The position numbers and the translations under genes are program-made. Below the pieces are notes generated by a model. It had not been told where the DNA came from, did no database searches, and saw nothing but the letters and a program-made list of their open reading frames with translations. From contig NZ_CP085224.1 of the NCBI RefSeq assembly GCF_044803115.1, forward strand, positions 2,914,001-2,978,000: a stretch of DNA of 64,000 nucleotides. Direction: 5' to 3'. The first letter of the stretch is position 1, and every line of letters begins with the position of its first letter. Shown one piece after another: positions 48,801 through 56,116 of this stretch. The stretch is from Caenispirillum salinarum_A (lineage in GTDB: Bacteria; Pseudomonadota; Alphaproteobacteria; Rhodospirillales; Rhodospirillaceae).

Positions 48801-49739
48801 ATGGACGCTCTCAACATCGGCATCGACGTCTCGAAGGATCGGTTGGACGTCGCCACCACCTCGCCTTCGATGGCCGCTTTCCATGTTCCGCGCGATCATG
48901 GCGGGCTGTCGGATCTGGTCGAGCGATTGAAGCCGCTCGGCGCCGAGCGGATCGCGATCGAGGCCACTGGCGGCTTCGAGACCGTCGTCGCGGCAGCCCT
49001 GGCCGCCGCCGGCCTTCCGGTCGTCGTGGTCAATCCGGCGCGCGTGCGTGCCTTCGCCCAAGCCCTTGGGAAACGGGCCAAGACCGATCCGATCGACGCT
49101 GCGGTGATCGCTCGTTTCGCCGAAGCCACCAAGCCTGAAGTGCGCCCGCTGCCTGACGCCGAGACCGAGGCGCTGGCCGATCTCGTCGCTCGCAGACGGC
49201 AGATCATTGCGATGATCGGTGCGGAGAACCAAAGGCTCAAACGGGCCTCTTCCCGGACGGCCAGGAGCATCAGGCGGCTGCTGAAAGCACTCGAGAAGGA
49301 ACTCGCCGACATCGACCTGGACATCGACGACAGCATCCGCCGGTCGCCCAGCTGGCTGGAAAAAGTCGAGCTCCTCAAATCCGTTCCCGGCGTCGGCGAC
49401 CAGATCGCTCGCACCCTGATCGCCGAACTGCCGGAACTCGGCACCCTCGACCGCCGGCAAATCGCCGCTCTGGTCGGCTTGGCGCCGTGGACGCGGCAAT
49501 CCGGCAAATGGCGTGGCAAGAGCTTCATCGGCGGCGGCCGTGCCGCCGTCCGAACTGCCCTCTACATGGGGGCCCTCGTCGCCGCGCGGCACAATCCCCT
49601 GCTCAAGGGGTTTCGGGATCGCCTCGTCGCTCAGGGCAAACCCAAGCTCGTTGCCATCATCGCCGTCGCCCGCAAGCTCATCACAATCCTCAATGCAATC
49701 ATCCGGGAGGCCCAGCCATGGCGCGAGCAAATCGTTTGA
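48801..49739 (+). CDS. IS110-family transposase
   Basis: A 312-residue DEDD recombinase. N-terminal RuvC-like domain: ALNIGIDVSKDRLDVA (Asp9), IAIEATGGFETVV (Glu), AKTDPIDAAVIARFAE (the two Asp). A coiled region follows, then the Transposase_20 domain with LKSVPGVGDQIARTLIAELPELG and the catalytic Ser in WTRQSGKWRGKSFIGGGRAAVRTALYMGAL. The longer in-frame start at 48648 reads through the structured leader and is not used. No truncation or frameshift is visible, so the element may be active. Confidence 0.92.
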   Translation: MDALNIGIDVSKDRLDVATTSPSMAAFHVPRDHGGLSDLVERLKPLGAERIAIEATGGFETVVAAALAAAGLPVVVVNPARVRAFAQALGKRAKTDPIDAAVIARFAEATKPEVRPLPDAETEALADLVARRRQIIAMIGAENQRLKRASSRTARSIRRLLKALEKELADIDLDIDDSIRRSPSWLEKVELLKSVPGVGDQIARTLIAELPELGTLDRRQIAALVGLAPWTRQSGKWRGKSFIGGGRAAVRTALYMGALVAARHNPLLKGFRDRLVAQGKPKLVAIIAVARKLITILNAIIREAQPWREQIV

Positions 49740-49757
49740 CCGGAAAGACAGTCGCTC

Positions 49758-50327
49758 ATGACCGACTTCAACGACGACGACTTCTGGGTGTTCGGCTACG
49801 GCTCCCTGATGTGGAAACCGGGCTTCACCGCCCTGCACTGGGAGCCCGCCGTGCTGGAAGGCTATCAGCGCCGGTTCTGCATCTATTCCACCCACTACCG
49901 CGGCACGCCCGACCATCCGGGCCTGGTGCTGGGCCTGGCGCCGGGCGGCGCCTGCCCCGGCGTCGCCTTTCAAGTGGCGCGCGACAATGCCCCCGCCGTG
50001 CGCGACTATCTGCGGGAGCGGGAGCTGATCGGCTACGCCTACACCGAGGCCATGCTGCCCGTCGCCTTGCGCGACAGCGGGCGGCCGGTCACCTGCTACA
50101 CCTTCGTCGCCGATCCCTCGCACCGGCAGTACGCCGGCGACCTGGGTGTCGGCCCCTCGGCCGAGATCATCATGGAGGCCATGGGCAAGGGCGGCCTCAA
50201 CCGCGACTACCTCATCAATACGGTGCGCGAGTTGGAAGACCACGGCGTCTTCGAGGCTCCCTTGCACGACCTGCTGGAAGAGGTCGAGCGCCGCACCGGC
50301 ACGGTCATGGCCGGCGACGGCATCTGA
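49758..50327 (+). CDS. chaC: ChaC-family gamma-glutamylcyclotransferase
   Basis: A 189-residue enzyme that probably degrades glutathione to 5-oxoproline and Cys-Gly. It opens with FWVFGYGSLMWKPGF, the substrate-binding FGYGSL motif, and has the catalytic Glu in YLRERELIGYAY (about residues 79-90). Other typical stretches are RRFCIYSTHYRGTPDHPGLVLGL and YAGDLGVGPSAEII. The start is only 19 bases after the transposase stop with a weak GGAAAG upstream, so its native promoter may have been displaced by the insertion element. Confidence 0.93.
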   Translation: MTDFNDDDFWVFGYGSLMWKPGFTALHWEPAVLEGYQRRFCIYSTHYRGTPDHPGLVLGLAPGGACPGVAFQVARDNAPAVRDYLRERELIGYAYTEAMLPVALRDSGRPVTCYTFVADPSHRQYAGDLGVGPSAEIIMEAMGKGGLNRDYLINTVRELEDHGVFEAPLHDLLEEVERRTGTVMAGDGI

Positions 50328-50422
50328 AACCGCCCGGTTCCCGTTAAGGCTCTAGGCGACGGGGCGGCTGCCGCTGTAGAGTGCCGCCCCCGCCCATTCG
50401 GTGCTCCCCCACGAGGTTTTTC

Positions 50423-51352
50423 ATGTCGCGCAACGGCCGCAGCCGCTTTCCCACCGCCGCCGAGGACAAGCGCTCCCATGACGAAAACGTCGCGCGCGAC
50501 CAGGCGCCGCAGACCCAGTCGCCCAGCTACCGCCTGGCCTTCACCGACCTGGACTTCCTGACCACGCGCGACGCCCGCCCCATCCGCCTGCAACTGGAGC
50601 TGATGAAGCCCGAGATCCTGTTGCAGGAAGAGAACATCGTTTCGACCATCGTGGTCTTCGGCTCGGCCCGCGTGCCCCATCCCGAGGCCGCCGCCGCGCG
50701 GCTGGAGGCCGCGGAAAAGGCCGCCGCCACCGCGCCGGACGATCCGGTGGCCCAGCGCGGCCTGACGGTGGCGCGCAACGTGGCGGAGTTGAGCCGCAGC
50801 TACGACGTGGCGCGGGAGTTCGGGCGCCTGGTCTCCGAACACAGCCAGCAGCCGGAGGCGCGGCGCTATGTGGTGGTGACCGGCGGCGGGCCGGGCATCA
50901 TGGAGGCCGCGAACCGCGGCGCCCATGACGTGGGGGCGGAAAGCATCGGCCTGTCCATCGTCCTGCCGCACGAGCAGGCGCCCAACCGCTATATCACGCC
51001 CAAGCTGTCGTTCAACTTTCACTACTTCGCCGTGCGCAAGATGCACTTTTTGATAAGGGCGGAAGCGCTGGCCTGCTTCCCCGGCGGCTTCGGCACCCTG
51101 GACGAGTTGTTCGAGGCGCTGACGCTCATCCAGACGGGCAAGATCGAGCCCATGCCGGTGATCCTGTTCAACGAGGCATGGTGGCGCAAGCTGGTGAACT
51201 TCGACCATCTGGTGGAAAGCGGCACGATCTCGCCCGAAGACCTGTCCATCATGAAGTTCGTGGAGACGGCGGAAGAGGGCTGGCAGTTCATCCTGGACTT
51301 CTACAAGGACCGCCCGCCCCACAACGCCTGGGCAGAGGACATGGGGCCATAG
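50423..51352 (+). CDS. LOG-family (TIGR00730) nucleotide phosphoribohydrolase
   Basis: A 309-residue Rossmann-like protein with the LOG motifs GGGPGIMEAANRGA and PGGFGTLDELFEALTLIQTGKI, which bind and hydrolyse nucleoside 5'-monophosphates in the lonely-guy family. It is longer than plant LOG because of an N-terminal extension (residues 1-75) and a variable segment before the core, as in proteobacterial TIGR00730 proteins. The start at 50423 has GAGG 7 bases upstream. A hairpin GGGGCGGC...GCCGCCCC (50361-50390) lies between it and chaC. Confidence 0.88.
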   Translation: MSRNGRSRFPTAAEDKRSHDENVARDQAPQTQSPSYRLAFTDLDFLTTRDARPIRLQLELMKPEILLQEENIVSTIVVFGSARVPHPEAAAARLEAAEKAAATAPDDPVAQRGLTVARNVAELSRSYDVAREFGRLVSEHSQQPEARRYVVVTGGGPGIMEAANRGAHDVGAESIGLSIVLPHEQAPNRYITPKLSFNFHYFAVRKMHFLIRAEALACFPGGFGTLDELFEALTLIQTGKIEPMPVILFNEAWWRKLVNFDHLVESGTISPEDLSIMKFVETAEEGWQFILDFYKDRPPHNAWAEDMGP

Positions 51353-51563
51353 GGTTCATCCCGAGCGAAGGCTTTTTCAGCGCCGTCGGGTTGCACGCGA
51401 GGGGCGGAGCGCGTATACACGCCGCTTCTGACACACCACAAGAACAACCCGGCCCAGGCAGGCCGGCGGGAACGTCCGACCCGCTCATTCCGCAGGCTCG
51501 GACGGAGTCGTGCATGCCCTCAGCGGCTGCCCGCCTCCCAGACACGAAAGACGACTCGCACCG
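51353..51563 (+). other. GC-rich structured leader before the SulP transporter
   Basis: 211 bases without a gene. Two hairpins are visible: CCGGCC-N6-GGCCGG (51449-51466) and CGTCCGA-N18-TCGGACG (51473-51479 with 51498-51504). They lie 60-115 bases before the transporter start and could regulate it; no known riboswitch class was recognised. Confidence 0.35.
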
Positions 51564-53045
51564 ATGACCTCCCTCTCGCGCCTCCAGGGCGAGTGGCTCT
51601 CGAACGTTCGCGGCGACGTGCTTGCCGGAATGGTCGTGGCGCTCGCACTCATCCCCGAAGCCATCGCCTTCTCCATCATCGCCGGCGTCGACCCCAAGGT
51701 CGGCCTGTATGCGTCGTTCTGCATCGCCGTGGTCATCTCCTTCGTCGGCGGCCGGCCGGGCATGATCTCGGCGGCGACCGGCGCCATGGCGCTGGTGATG
51801 GTCGACCTGGTGGCCGACCACGGCCTGCAATACCTGCTGGCGGCGACCGTGCTGACGGGCATCATCCAGATCGGGTTCGGCCTGCTGAAGGTCGGCCAGT
51901 ACATGAAGTTCGTCAGCCGGTCGGTCATGACGGGTTTCGTCAACGCGCTGGCGATCCTGATCTTCATGGCGCAGATCCCCGAACTGACGGGCGTGACCTG
52001 GGAAACCTATGCCATGGTCGCGGCGGGGCTGGCGATCATCTACCTGCTGCCGCGCGTGACCAAGGTCGTGCCGTCGCCGCTGGTGAGCATCGTGGTGCTG
52101 ACGGCGTTTGCCATCTTCATGGGCATGGACGTGCGCACCGTCGGCGATATGGGCGAACTGCCCGCCACGCTGCCGGTGTTCCTGCTGCCCGACATTCCGC
52201 TGACCCTGGAAACGCTTCAGATCATCCTTCCGACGGCGCTTACGCTGGCCGTCGTCGGCCTGCTGGAAAGCCTCATGACGGCGCAGATCGTCGATGAGCT
52301 GACCGACACGGGCAGCGCCAAGAACCGCGAGTGCGTCGGCCAGGGCACGTCCAACATCGTCGCCGGCTTCTTCGGCGGCATGGCGGGCTGCGCCATGATC
52401 GGCCAGTCGGTCATCAACGTGAAGTCCGGCGGCCGCGGGCGCCTGTCGACGCTGTGCGCCGGCGTGTTCCTGCTGTTCCTGATCCTGGTGCTGGGCGACC
52501 TGGTCAGCCAGATTCCCATGCCGGCGCTGGTGGCGGTCATGATCATGGTGTCCATCGGCACCTTCAGCTGGTCGAGCATCCGCAACCTCAAGACCCACCC
52601 GAAAAGCTCCAGCATCGTCATGCTGTCGACGGTGGCGGTGGTGGTCATCACCCACGACCTGGCCCAGGGCGTGCTGGTGGGCGTACTGCTCTCGGCCCTG
52701 TTCTTCGCACGCAAGGTGGCGCAGGTGGCCGCCATCGGTTCGGAGAAGACGGGACCGGACACCCGCACCTACCGCGTCGTGGGGCAGATATTCTTCGCCT
52801 CCTCTGATACCTTCATGAAAGCCTTCGATTTCAAGGAGGTGCTGGAGCGTGTCGAGATCGACCTGACCCGCGCCCACTTCTGGGACCTGACGGCCGTCGG
52901 CGCGCTGGACACCGTGGTGCTCAAGTTCCGCCGCGAAGGCACCGAGGTCGAGCTGATCGGCCTGAACGAGGCGAGCGCGACCATCGTCGACAAGCTCGCC
53001 ATCCACGACAAGCCGGGGGCCATGGACAGCCTCATGGGCCACTAA
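51564..53045 (+). CDS. SulP-family anion transporter with STAS domain
   Basis: A 493-residue inner-membrane transporter of the SLC26/SulP family. About twelve membrane segments follow a short N-terminus. The signature region is GDVLAGMVVALALIPEAIAFSIIAGVDPKVGLYASF (about residues 16-50), plus GQGTSNIVAGFFGGMAGCAMIGQS. A C-terminal STAS domain (about 395-480) contains IDLTRAHFWDLTAVGALDTVV. Substrate is sulfate, bicarbonate or another anion; sequence alone does not decide. The universal stress protein gene follows after 19 bases, a common pairing with SulP genes. The ribosome site is weak. Confidence 0.9.
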   Translation: MTSLSRLQGEWLSNVRGDVLAGMVVALALIPEAIAFSIIAGVDPKVGLYASFCIAVVISFVGGRPGMISAATGAMALVMVDLVADHGLQYLLAATVLTGIIQIGFGLLKVGQYMKFVSRSVMTGFVNALAILIFMAQIPELTGVTWETYAMVAAGLAIIYLLPRVTKVVPSPLVSIVVLTAFAIFMGMDVRTVGDMGELPATLPVFLLPDIPLTLETLQIILPTALTLAVVGLLESLMTAQIVDELTDTGSAKNRECVGQGTSNIVAGFFGGMAGCAMIGQSVINVKSGGRGRLSTLCAGVFLLFLILVLGDLVSQIPMPALVAVMIMVSIGTFSWSSIRNLKTHPKSSSIVMLSTVAVVVITHDLAQGVLVGVLLSALFFARKVAQVAAIGSEKTGPDTRTYRVVGQIFFASSDTFMKAFDFKEVLERVEIDLTRAHFWDLTAVGALDTVVLKFRREGTEVELIGLNEASATIVDKLAIHDKPGAMDSLMGH

Positions 53046-53064
53046 AGGGGGGATGCGCAAAGCA

Positions 53065-53931
53065 ATGGCCGACAAGAAGATTCTCGCCTGCACCGACGGC
53101 TCGACGCCCTATGCCGCCAGCGTCTACGACCATGCCGCCTGGGCCGCCAAGCGCATCGACGCCAGCGTGGAAATCCTGCATGTGCTGGATCACCACAGCG
53201 ACCGCAAGAGCGGGGGTGTGGACCTGTCGGGCTCCATCGGCGTGGACGCCCGCGACGAGCTGCTGGAGCAACTGGCGGAACTGGACAGCGTCAAAGCCAA
53301 GGTGGCGCAGAAGCGCGCCCGCCTGATCCTGGAAGACGCCGAAAAGCGCCTCGGCGCCGCCGGCGTGTCCGAGGTGATCCTCACCCAGCGCCACGGCACG
53401 GTGGTGGAGACGGTGGACGAGTTCGAGGACGCCGCCAACCTGATCGTCATCGGCAAGCGCGGCGAAACCCACGACGTGGCCTCCGAGCACCTGGGCGCGA
53501 ACCTGGAGCGCGTCGTGCGCGCCAGCCGGCGGCCGGTGCTGGTGGCCTCGCGCGCGTTCAAGCCCATCGAAAAGGTGCTGATTGCGTTTGACGGCAGCCC
53601 CAGTGCGCGGCGCGCGGTGGAGGCCATCGGCCGCTCGCCGCTGCTCAAGGGCCTGACCTGCCACGTTCTGTCGGTGGGTTACGAGGGCTCGGAACGCAAG
53701 AGCCAGCTGACCTGGGCCACCGACACGCTCAAGGCCAACGGCATCGACGCCGAGGCCGTGACGCGCCAGGGCGACGCCGACGACGTCATCACCGCCTACG
53801 TGCGGGACGAGGACATCAACCTGATGGTCATGGGCGCCTACGGGCACTCCCGCATCCGGTCGTTCATCGTGGGGTCGACGACGACCACCATGATCCGTAC
53901 CTGCAAGATCCCGCTGTTGATGGTGCGGTGA
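53065..53931 (+). CDS. Tandem-domain universal stress protein
   Basis: A 288-residue protein of two UspA domains. The first is about residues 4-150 (ILACTDGSTPYAASVYDHAAWAA; VIGKRGETHD with the ATP-site loop altered). The second is about 168-288 (VLIAFDGSPSARRAVEAI; GAYGHSRIRSFIVGSTTTTMI, which keeps the G-2x-G-9x-G(S/T) nucleotide-binding motif). The start at 53065 sits 12 bases after a run of G; the ATG at 53053 abuts that run. Probably modulates or is co-regulated with the SulP transporter just upstream. Confidence 0.92.
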   Translation: MADKKILACTDGSTPYAASVYDHAAWAAKRIDASVEILHVLDHHSDRKSGGVDLSGSIGVDARDELLEQLAELDSVKAKVAQKRARLILEDAEKRLGAAGVSEVILTQRHGTVVETVDEFEDAANLIVIGKRGETHDVASEHLGANLERVVRASRRPVLVASRAFKPIEKVLIAFDGSPSARRAVEAIGRSPLLKGLTCHVLSVGYEGSERKSQLTWATDTLKANGIDAEAVTRQGDADDVITAYVRDEDINLMVMGAYGHSRIRSFIVGSTTTTMIRTCKIPLLMVR

Positions 53932-53941
53932 CGCGCCGCCC

Positions 53942-54976
53942 CTACGACGACGGCCCGACCACCGCGCGCCAGAACAGCGTCAGGCGGTCGCGGTCGGCGT
54001 CGGGGCGGTTGACGAAGGTCTCCGGTCCCGCCACCAGCCGGCCGGAGCCGTCCACCACGGCGCGGATTCCCCAGAAGCCCAACTCCGACCCGCCGAACAG
54101 GCCGTACCGGTAGTCCAGGGCTTCCACCACCGTTTCGCCGTTGCCGTTGGCGCGGCTGCGCCAGATGACCTTGTCCATGGCGAACCAGCGGAAGATTTCC
54201 GCCTCCCGCGTCGTCGCCACCGTGCGCGGGCGGTCGCCGCGGTCGAAGGTGCTCCACCGGATGGGCTCGGGATTCAGCACCGAGTAGAAGCCGACGCGCA
54301 CCTCCTCCGGCGTTTCCGCCACCACCCGGCGCAGGTAGGGCTGGAACAGCGTCGGATAGGCGGTCACGTCGGCGCGCGGGTCGGAAAGCTGCGCCGCCGC
54401 CACCTCTTCCACCCGATCATTGAGGCTCCAGGCGAACAGCGTGTAGGCGCCGATGAAGAACAGCGCCGCCACTGCCGATGTGGTCGCCAGCCCGACGCGG
54501 CGCTTGGCGAAGGCCCCGATCCCCAGCGCCACCACCAGCGCCAGGCTGTAGAGCGGGTCGATGATCGGCATGGCGTCGATGGCGAAGCGATGGCGCGACA
54601 GGGGTGCGAGCAGCTGAGTGCCGTAGCTGGTGAAGACGTCAATGACGGGATGCGTGGCCAGCACCAGCACGGTCAGCCACGTCCAGCCCCGGACGCGATC
54701 AAGGTCCATGCGCCGGTCGGGCGGCCTTCGGCCCTGCCAGGCCTTAAAGGCCCAGTATGTCAGCAGCCCCACCACCGGCGCGAAGAAGATGGAATGGGTC
54801 ACGCCGCGATGGTGGACCCAGTTGGCGAAGGGCCCCGCGATCCAGCCGGCGGCCACGTCCAGGTCCGGCACCAGCCCAACGGCCGCACCCACCACGATGG
54901 CCCCGCGCCCCAGCCGCCGGCGGAAGCCGGCCTGGGCGACGACGGCGCCGAACAGCATTTGCGTGACGGTATCCAT
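53942..54976 (-). CDS. YdjM-like (DUF457) membrane-bound metal-dependent hydrolase
   Basis: A 344-residue membrane protein. The N-terminal part carries the YdjM pattern: VTQMLFGAVVAQAGF, GLVPDLDV and WVHHRGVTHSIFFAPVVG (about residues 53-70) with metal-binding His and Asp candidates. TWLTVLVLATHPVIDVFTSYGTQLLAPLSRHRFAIDAMPIIDPLYSL supplies further His/Asp. About five membrane segments in the first 175 residues, then a soluble periplasmic C-terminal half. Family members are regulated by LexA in E. coli; no LexA box was noticed here. The true substrate is unknown. It converges on the universal stress gene with a 10-base gap. Confidence 0.88.
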   Translation of the reverse strand: MDTVTQMLFGAVVAQAGFRRRLGRGAIVVGAAVGLVPDLDVAAGWIAGPFANWVHHRGVTHSIFFAPVVGLLTYWAFKAWQGRRPPDRRMDLDRVRGWTWLTVLVLATHPVIDVFTSYGTQLLAPLSRHRFAIDAMPIIDPLYSLALVVALGIGAFAKRRVGLATTSAVAALFFIGAYTLFAWSLNDRVEEVAAAQLSDPRADVTAYPTLFQPYLRRVVAETPEEVRVGFYSVLNPEPIRWSTFDRGDRPRTVATTREAEIFRWFAMDKVIWRSRANGNGETVVEALDYRYGLFGGSELGFWGIRAVVDGSGRLVAGPETFVNRPDADRDRLTLFWRAVVGPSS

Positions 54977-55120
54977 GGCTCACAGATGGGCATGCCGGGC
55001 CGCTTCTTCCAGTGGCGCGGGAAATATCATGGAAAACCAAACATTTTCAATATGTTGTCGGCCTGTTTTCAGGCGGCGCGCAGCGCCCTTATGACGGTAC
55101 CGATCGGGGCCTTAAACCCT

Positions 55121-55149
55121 CTTGACGTGAATATGCACGCGCGCCATAT
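55121..55149 (+). promoter_or_regulatory. RpoH-type promoter of the small heat-shock gene
   Basis: CTTGACG (55121-55127), 14 bases, then CGCCATAT (55142-55149): one mismatch from the E. coli sigma-32 -10 consensus CCCCATNT. The expected start gives a leader of about 110 bases before the Hsp20 ATG. The 292-base gap 54977-55268 holds this promoter, the leader and no gene. Confidence 0.6.
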
Positions 55150-55154
55150 CCGCC

Positions 55155-55268
55155 TCGTTCCCCCCGGTCGCCGACAATCGGGGCCGGCGGCGGGACGCAC
55201 ATCACCATCAATCGGCGCGGTCTTCGGACGCGCCGCGAACGCTGTGTCGCTCCAAGGAGGATATGGTT
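55155..55268 (+). promoter_or_regulatory. ROSE-like RNA thermometer in the Hsp20 leader
   Basis: Three local foldings lead into the start. CCCCG/CGGGG pairs 55162-55166 with 55179-55183. A 6+3-bp stem with one bulged G and a UUCG loop occupies 55213-55235. Next to the ribosome site, UCGCU (55247-55251) faces AGGAGG (55255-55260). UYGCU opposite AGGA with a G facing a G is the core of ROSE elements, which melt at high temperature in alphaproteobacterial small heat-shock mRNAs. Confidence 0.6.
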
Positions 55269-55763
55269 ATGCGTTCCTATGATCTTTCCCCGCTGCATCG
55301 TTTCACCGTCGGCTTCGACAACGTGAGCCGCCTGCTCGACGCCGCCACCCGGCTGGACGATGCCGCGCTGTCCTACCCGCCCTACAACATCGAGAAGCTC
55401 GGCGAGGATGACTATCGTGTCACCATGGCCGTGGCCGGATTCGCCGAATCCGACCTGGATGTGACGGTGGAGGACAGCACCCTTATCGTCCGCGGCCGCA
55501 TGGGCCGCGACGACACCGGCGAGGCGGCCGAGCCGCGCACCTTCCTGCACCGCGGCATTGCCACCCGCGCCTTCGAGCGCCGCTTCGAGCTGGCAGACCA
55601 CATCAAGGTGGAAGGCGCCCGCCTGGTCAACGGCCTGCTGCACGTGGAGCTGAAGCGCGAAGTGCCGGAGGAAAAGAAGCCCCGCCGCATCGCCATCAGC
55701 CAGGGCCATGCCCGCGCGATCGAGCATCAGCAGGCGGAGGCCAATTCCAGCCAAGCGGCCTGA
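55269..55763 (+). CDS. Hsp20/alpha-crystallin small heat-shock protein
   Basis: A 164-residue holdase chaperone of the IbpA type. The alpha-crystallin domain spans about residues 32-135: PPYNIEKLGEDDYRVTMAVAGFAESDLDVTVED, LIVRGRM, RTFLHRGIATRAFERRFELADHIKVEGARLVNGLLHVELKREVPEEKKPRRIAI. The C-terminal R-I-A-I is an IXI-type anchor. AAGGAGG lies 8 bases before ATG 55269; ATG 55263 would be too close. Upstream sequence shows a heat-shock promoter and thermometer, so double temperature control is expected. Confidence 0.93.
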   Translation: MRSYDLSPLHRFTVGFDNVSRLLDAATRLDDAALSYPPYNIEKLGEDDYRVTMAVAGFAESDLDVTVEDSTLIVRGRMGRDDTGEAAEPRTFLHRGIATRAFERRFELADHIKVEGARLVNGLLHVELKREVPEEKKPRRIAISQGHARAIEHQQAEANSSQAA

Positions 55764-55784
55764 CGCACCGGGCTTCGCACACGG

Positions 55785-55820
55785 AACGGGCGCGGGAGGA
55801 AACCCTCCCGCGCCCGTTTT
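55785..55820. terminator. Bidirectional terminator between Hsp20 and copZ
   Basis: Perfect 15-bp stem AACGGGCGCGGGAGG (55785-55799) / CCTCCCGCGCCCGTT (55804-55818), four-base loop AAAC, followed by TT on the plus strand. Confidence 0.9.
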
Positions 55821-55842
55821 CATGGCCTTCGATGATGGGCGC

Positions 55843-56052
55843 TTACGCCGCCACCGTGCCGCCATAGGTGAACCCGGCGTCGTCCACGGCCTTTTCCACC
55901 GCCGCGTCGTCGGGCCCGTTCTCCACGGTCACCTGGCCGGTGGAGACGTCGACCGACACCACCGCGTCCTCCTTCAGCCCCTTGATGGCCTGCTCCACCG
56001 ACCGGGCGCAGCCGCCGCAGGTCATGCCGGCAACCGAATACGTCTTGCTCAT
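55843..56052 (-). CDS. copZ: Copper chaperone CopZ (HMA domain)
   Basis: A 69-residue protein that is one heavy-metal-associated domain, with the Cu(I) site in GMTCGGCARSVEQAI (Cys13 and Cys16 region). It hands Cu(I) to the CopA ATPase. The start at 56052 has AGGAGGG 8 bases upstream; the extension to 56070 is part of the leader. A perfect CueR operator with 19-bp promoter spacer precedes it, placing it in the same regulon as copA although it is 4.6 kb away. Confidence 0.95.
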   Translation of the reverse strand: MSKTYSVAGMTCGGCARSVEQAIKGLKEDAVVSVDVSTGQVTVENGPDDAAVEKAVDDAGFTYGGTVAA

Positions 56053-56082
56053 GATCAATCCCTCCTGCATCTCAACGGCGCG

Positions 56083-56113
56083 AACGTAAACCTTCCCACC
56101 GCCGGAAGGTCAA
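56083..56113 (-). promoter_or_regulatory. CueR operator-promoter of copZ
   Basis: On the minus strand: -35 TTGACC (56113-56108), 19 bases, -10 TACGTT (56088-56083). The spacer is covered by a perfect dyad ACCTTCC-N7-GGAAGGT (56090-56110). The over-long spacer with a central dyad is the hallmark of MerR-type activation by DNA untwisting. Packed into the 64 bases between the deacetylase stop and copZ. Confidence 0.88.
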
Positions 56114-56116
56114 GGG

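Larger units (their letters stand above)
48611..49757 (+). mobile_element. IS110-family insertion sequence (ends approximate)
   Basis: About 1.1 kb between the polysaccharide operon and chaC, containing one DEDD transposase gene, a 190-base structured leader and an 18-base 3' margin. IS110 elements lack long terminal inverted repeats and usually make no target duplications, so I cannot fix the ends by eye. A 15-base palindrome CCGGTAT-G-ATACCGG at 48643-48657 lies near the left end. The element starts after the large hairpin at 48569-48610 and stops at or just before the chaC start at 49758. Confidence 0.8.
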
